Source: Bacteroides luti
GTDB lineage: Bacteria; Bacteroidota; Bacteroidia; Bacteroidales; Bacteroidaceae
Length of the DNA: 50,932 bases
Assembly (NCBI RefSeq): GCF_900128905.1
Contig: NZ_FQTV01000023.1
Span: 1-50,932, forward strand
Direction: 5' to 3'
The notes beneath the pieces were generated by a model. That model saw nothing but the letters and a program-made list of their open reading frames with translations. It did not search any database and was not told the origin of the DNA. Both the position numbers and the translations under genes were made by a program. This document shows positions 50,867 to 50,932 of the stretch, one piece after another. Each line of letters begins with the position of its first letter. Within the stretch, counting starts at the first letter, position 1.

Positions 50867-50932
50867 CTATGCTGCAATAGCCGCAAACTCAATGAGTTCT
50901 TTGAATAGATTGTCATTTAATCTCTTGTTTGG
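50867..50932 (-). CDS. C-terminal end of a minus-strand gene (partial)
   Basis: Read on the minus strand, the last 66 bases are open and encode 21 residues, PNKRLNDNLFKELIEFAAIA plus a final Ala, followed by TAG. The amphipathic, protein-like composition and convergent position after the DUF262 operon suggest a real gene end. Family unknown; possibly a transposase. The start lies outside the window. Confidence 0.35.
   Translation of the reverse strand, partial: PNKRLNDNLFKELIEFAAIAA

Noticed and set aside
1..50932. tRNA, rRNA or CRISPR array
   Set aside because: No cloverleaf-like segment, rRNA stretch or regularly spaced direct repeat was found when reading the intergenic regions.

Overview
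The window looks like chromosomal DNA from a gut-type Bacteroidales bacterium, most likely Bacteroides or a close relative. The signs are low GC, two SusC/SusD pairs, Sus-type lipoproteins, a C39 peptidase-ABC exporter, and many promoters with the Bacteroidetes -7 element TAnnTTTG, often with a TTG/TTTG about 20 bp upstream. I saw no rRNA, tRNA or CRISPR array. Genus-level placement is an inference from gene content.

Layout. (1) 1-6.6 kb is an accessory zone: the tail of a possible transposase, a minus-strand helicase-like gene with a decayed Walker A, a compact Gabija-like pair (OLD-type ATPase/TOPRIM plus UvrD-like helicase), then a decayed patch with an AAA ATPase relic, a hicA relic, an intact hicB and a small membrane protein. 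Two copies of a 56-bp inverted-repeat element bracket that patch. (2) 6.8-27 kb reads as an amino-acid scavenging region with a sulfur theme. It holds a CyuA-type L-cysteine desulfidase, two parallel loci (PstS-like periplasmic protein, SusC, SusD, secreted amidohydrolase), a TlpA-type thioredoxin, an APC amino-acid permease and a homocysteine S-methyltransferase. Three transcripts here share one palindrome at identical spacing to the promoter -7 box. Two of the three also begin with a small ORF ending in a Cys-Cys motif, which suggests a transcription factor plus leader-peptide control by cysteine. (3) 27.3-30 kb is a three-gene operon (CDP-glycerol glycerophosphotransferase family, class V aminotransferase, nucleotidyltransferase) that probably decorates a surface glycan. 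(4) 30.2-36 kb is a peptide export module: a 37-residue double-glycine precursor, an HlyD-type adaptor and a C39 peptidase ABC transporter on the minus strand, divergent from a histidine kinase and response regulator.

(5) 36-50.9 kb is a second accessory and probable defence island. It contains an AAA ATPase with a DUF4276 TOPRIM-like partner, two PhzF proteins, DUF1697, an XRE regulator with DUF3800 and a nuclease-like protein, a TOTE-type primase-helicase, and a tight five-gene run: Cys-rich methyltransferase-like protein, DUF1848 radical-SAM-like protein, PD-(D/E)xK-like protein and two DUF262 (GmrSD/ParB-like) proteins. Three of these operons carry near-identical 23-bp dyads upstream, one of them in front of the XRE gene, so the modules may form one regulon.

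The best candidates for something undescribed are the dyad-linked accessory regulon with its five-gene DUF1848/DUF262 operon, and the palindrome plus Cys-leader control of the SusCD scavenging loci. All functional statements rest on motif reading without database searches.
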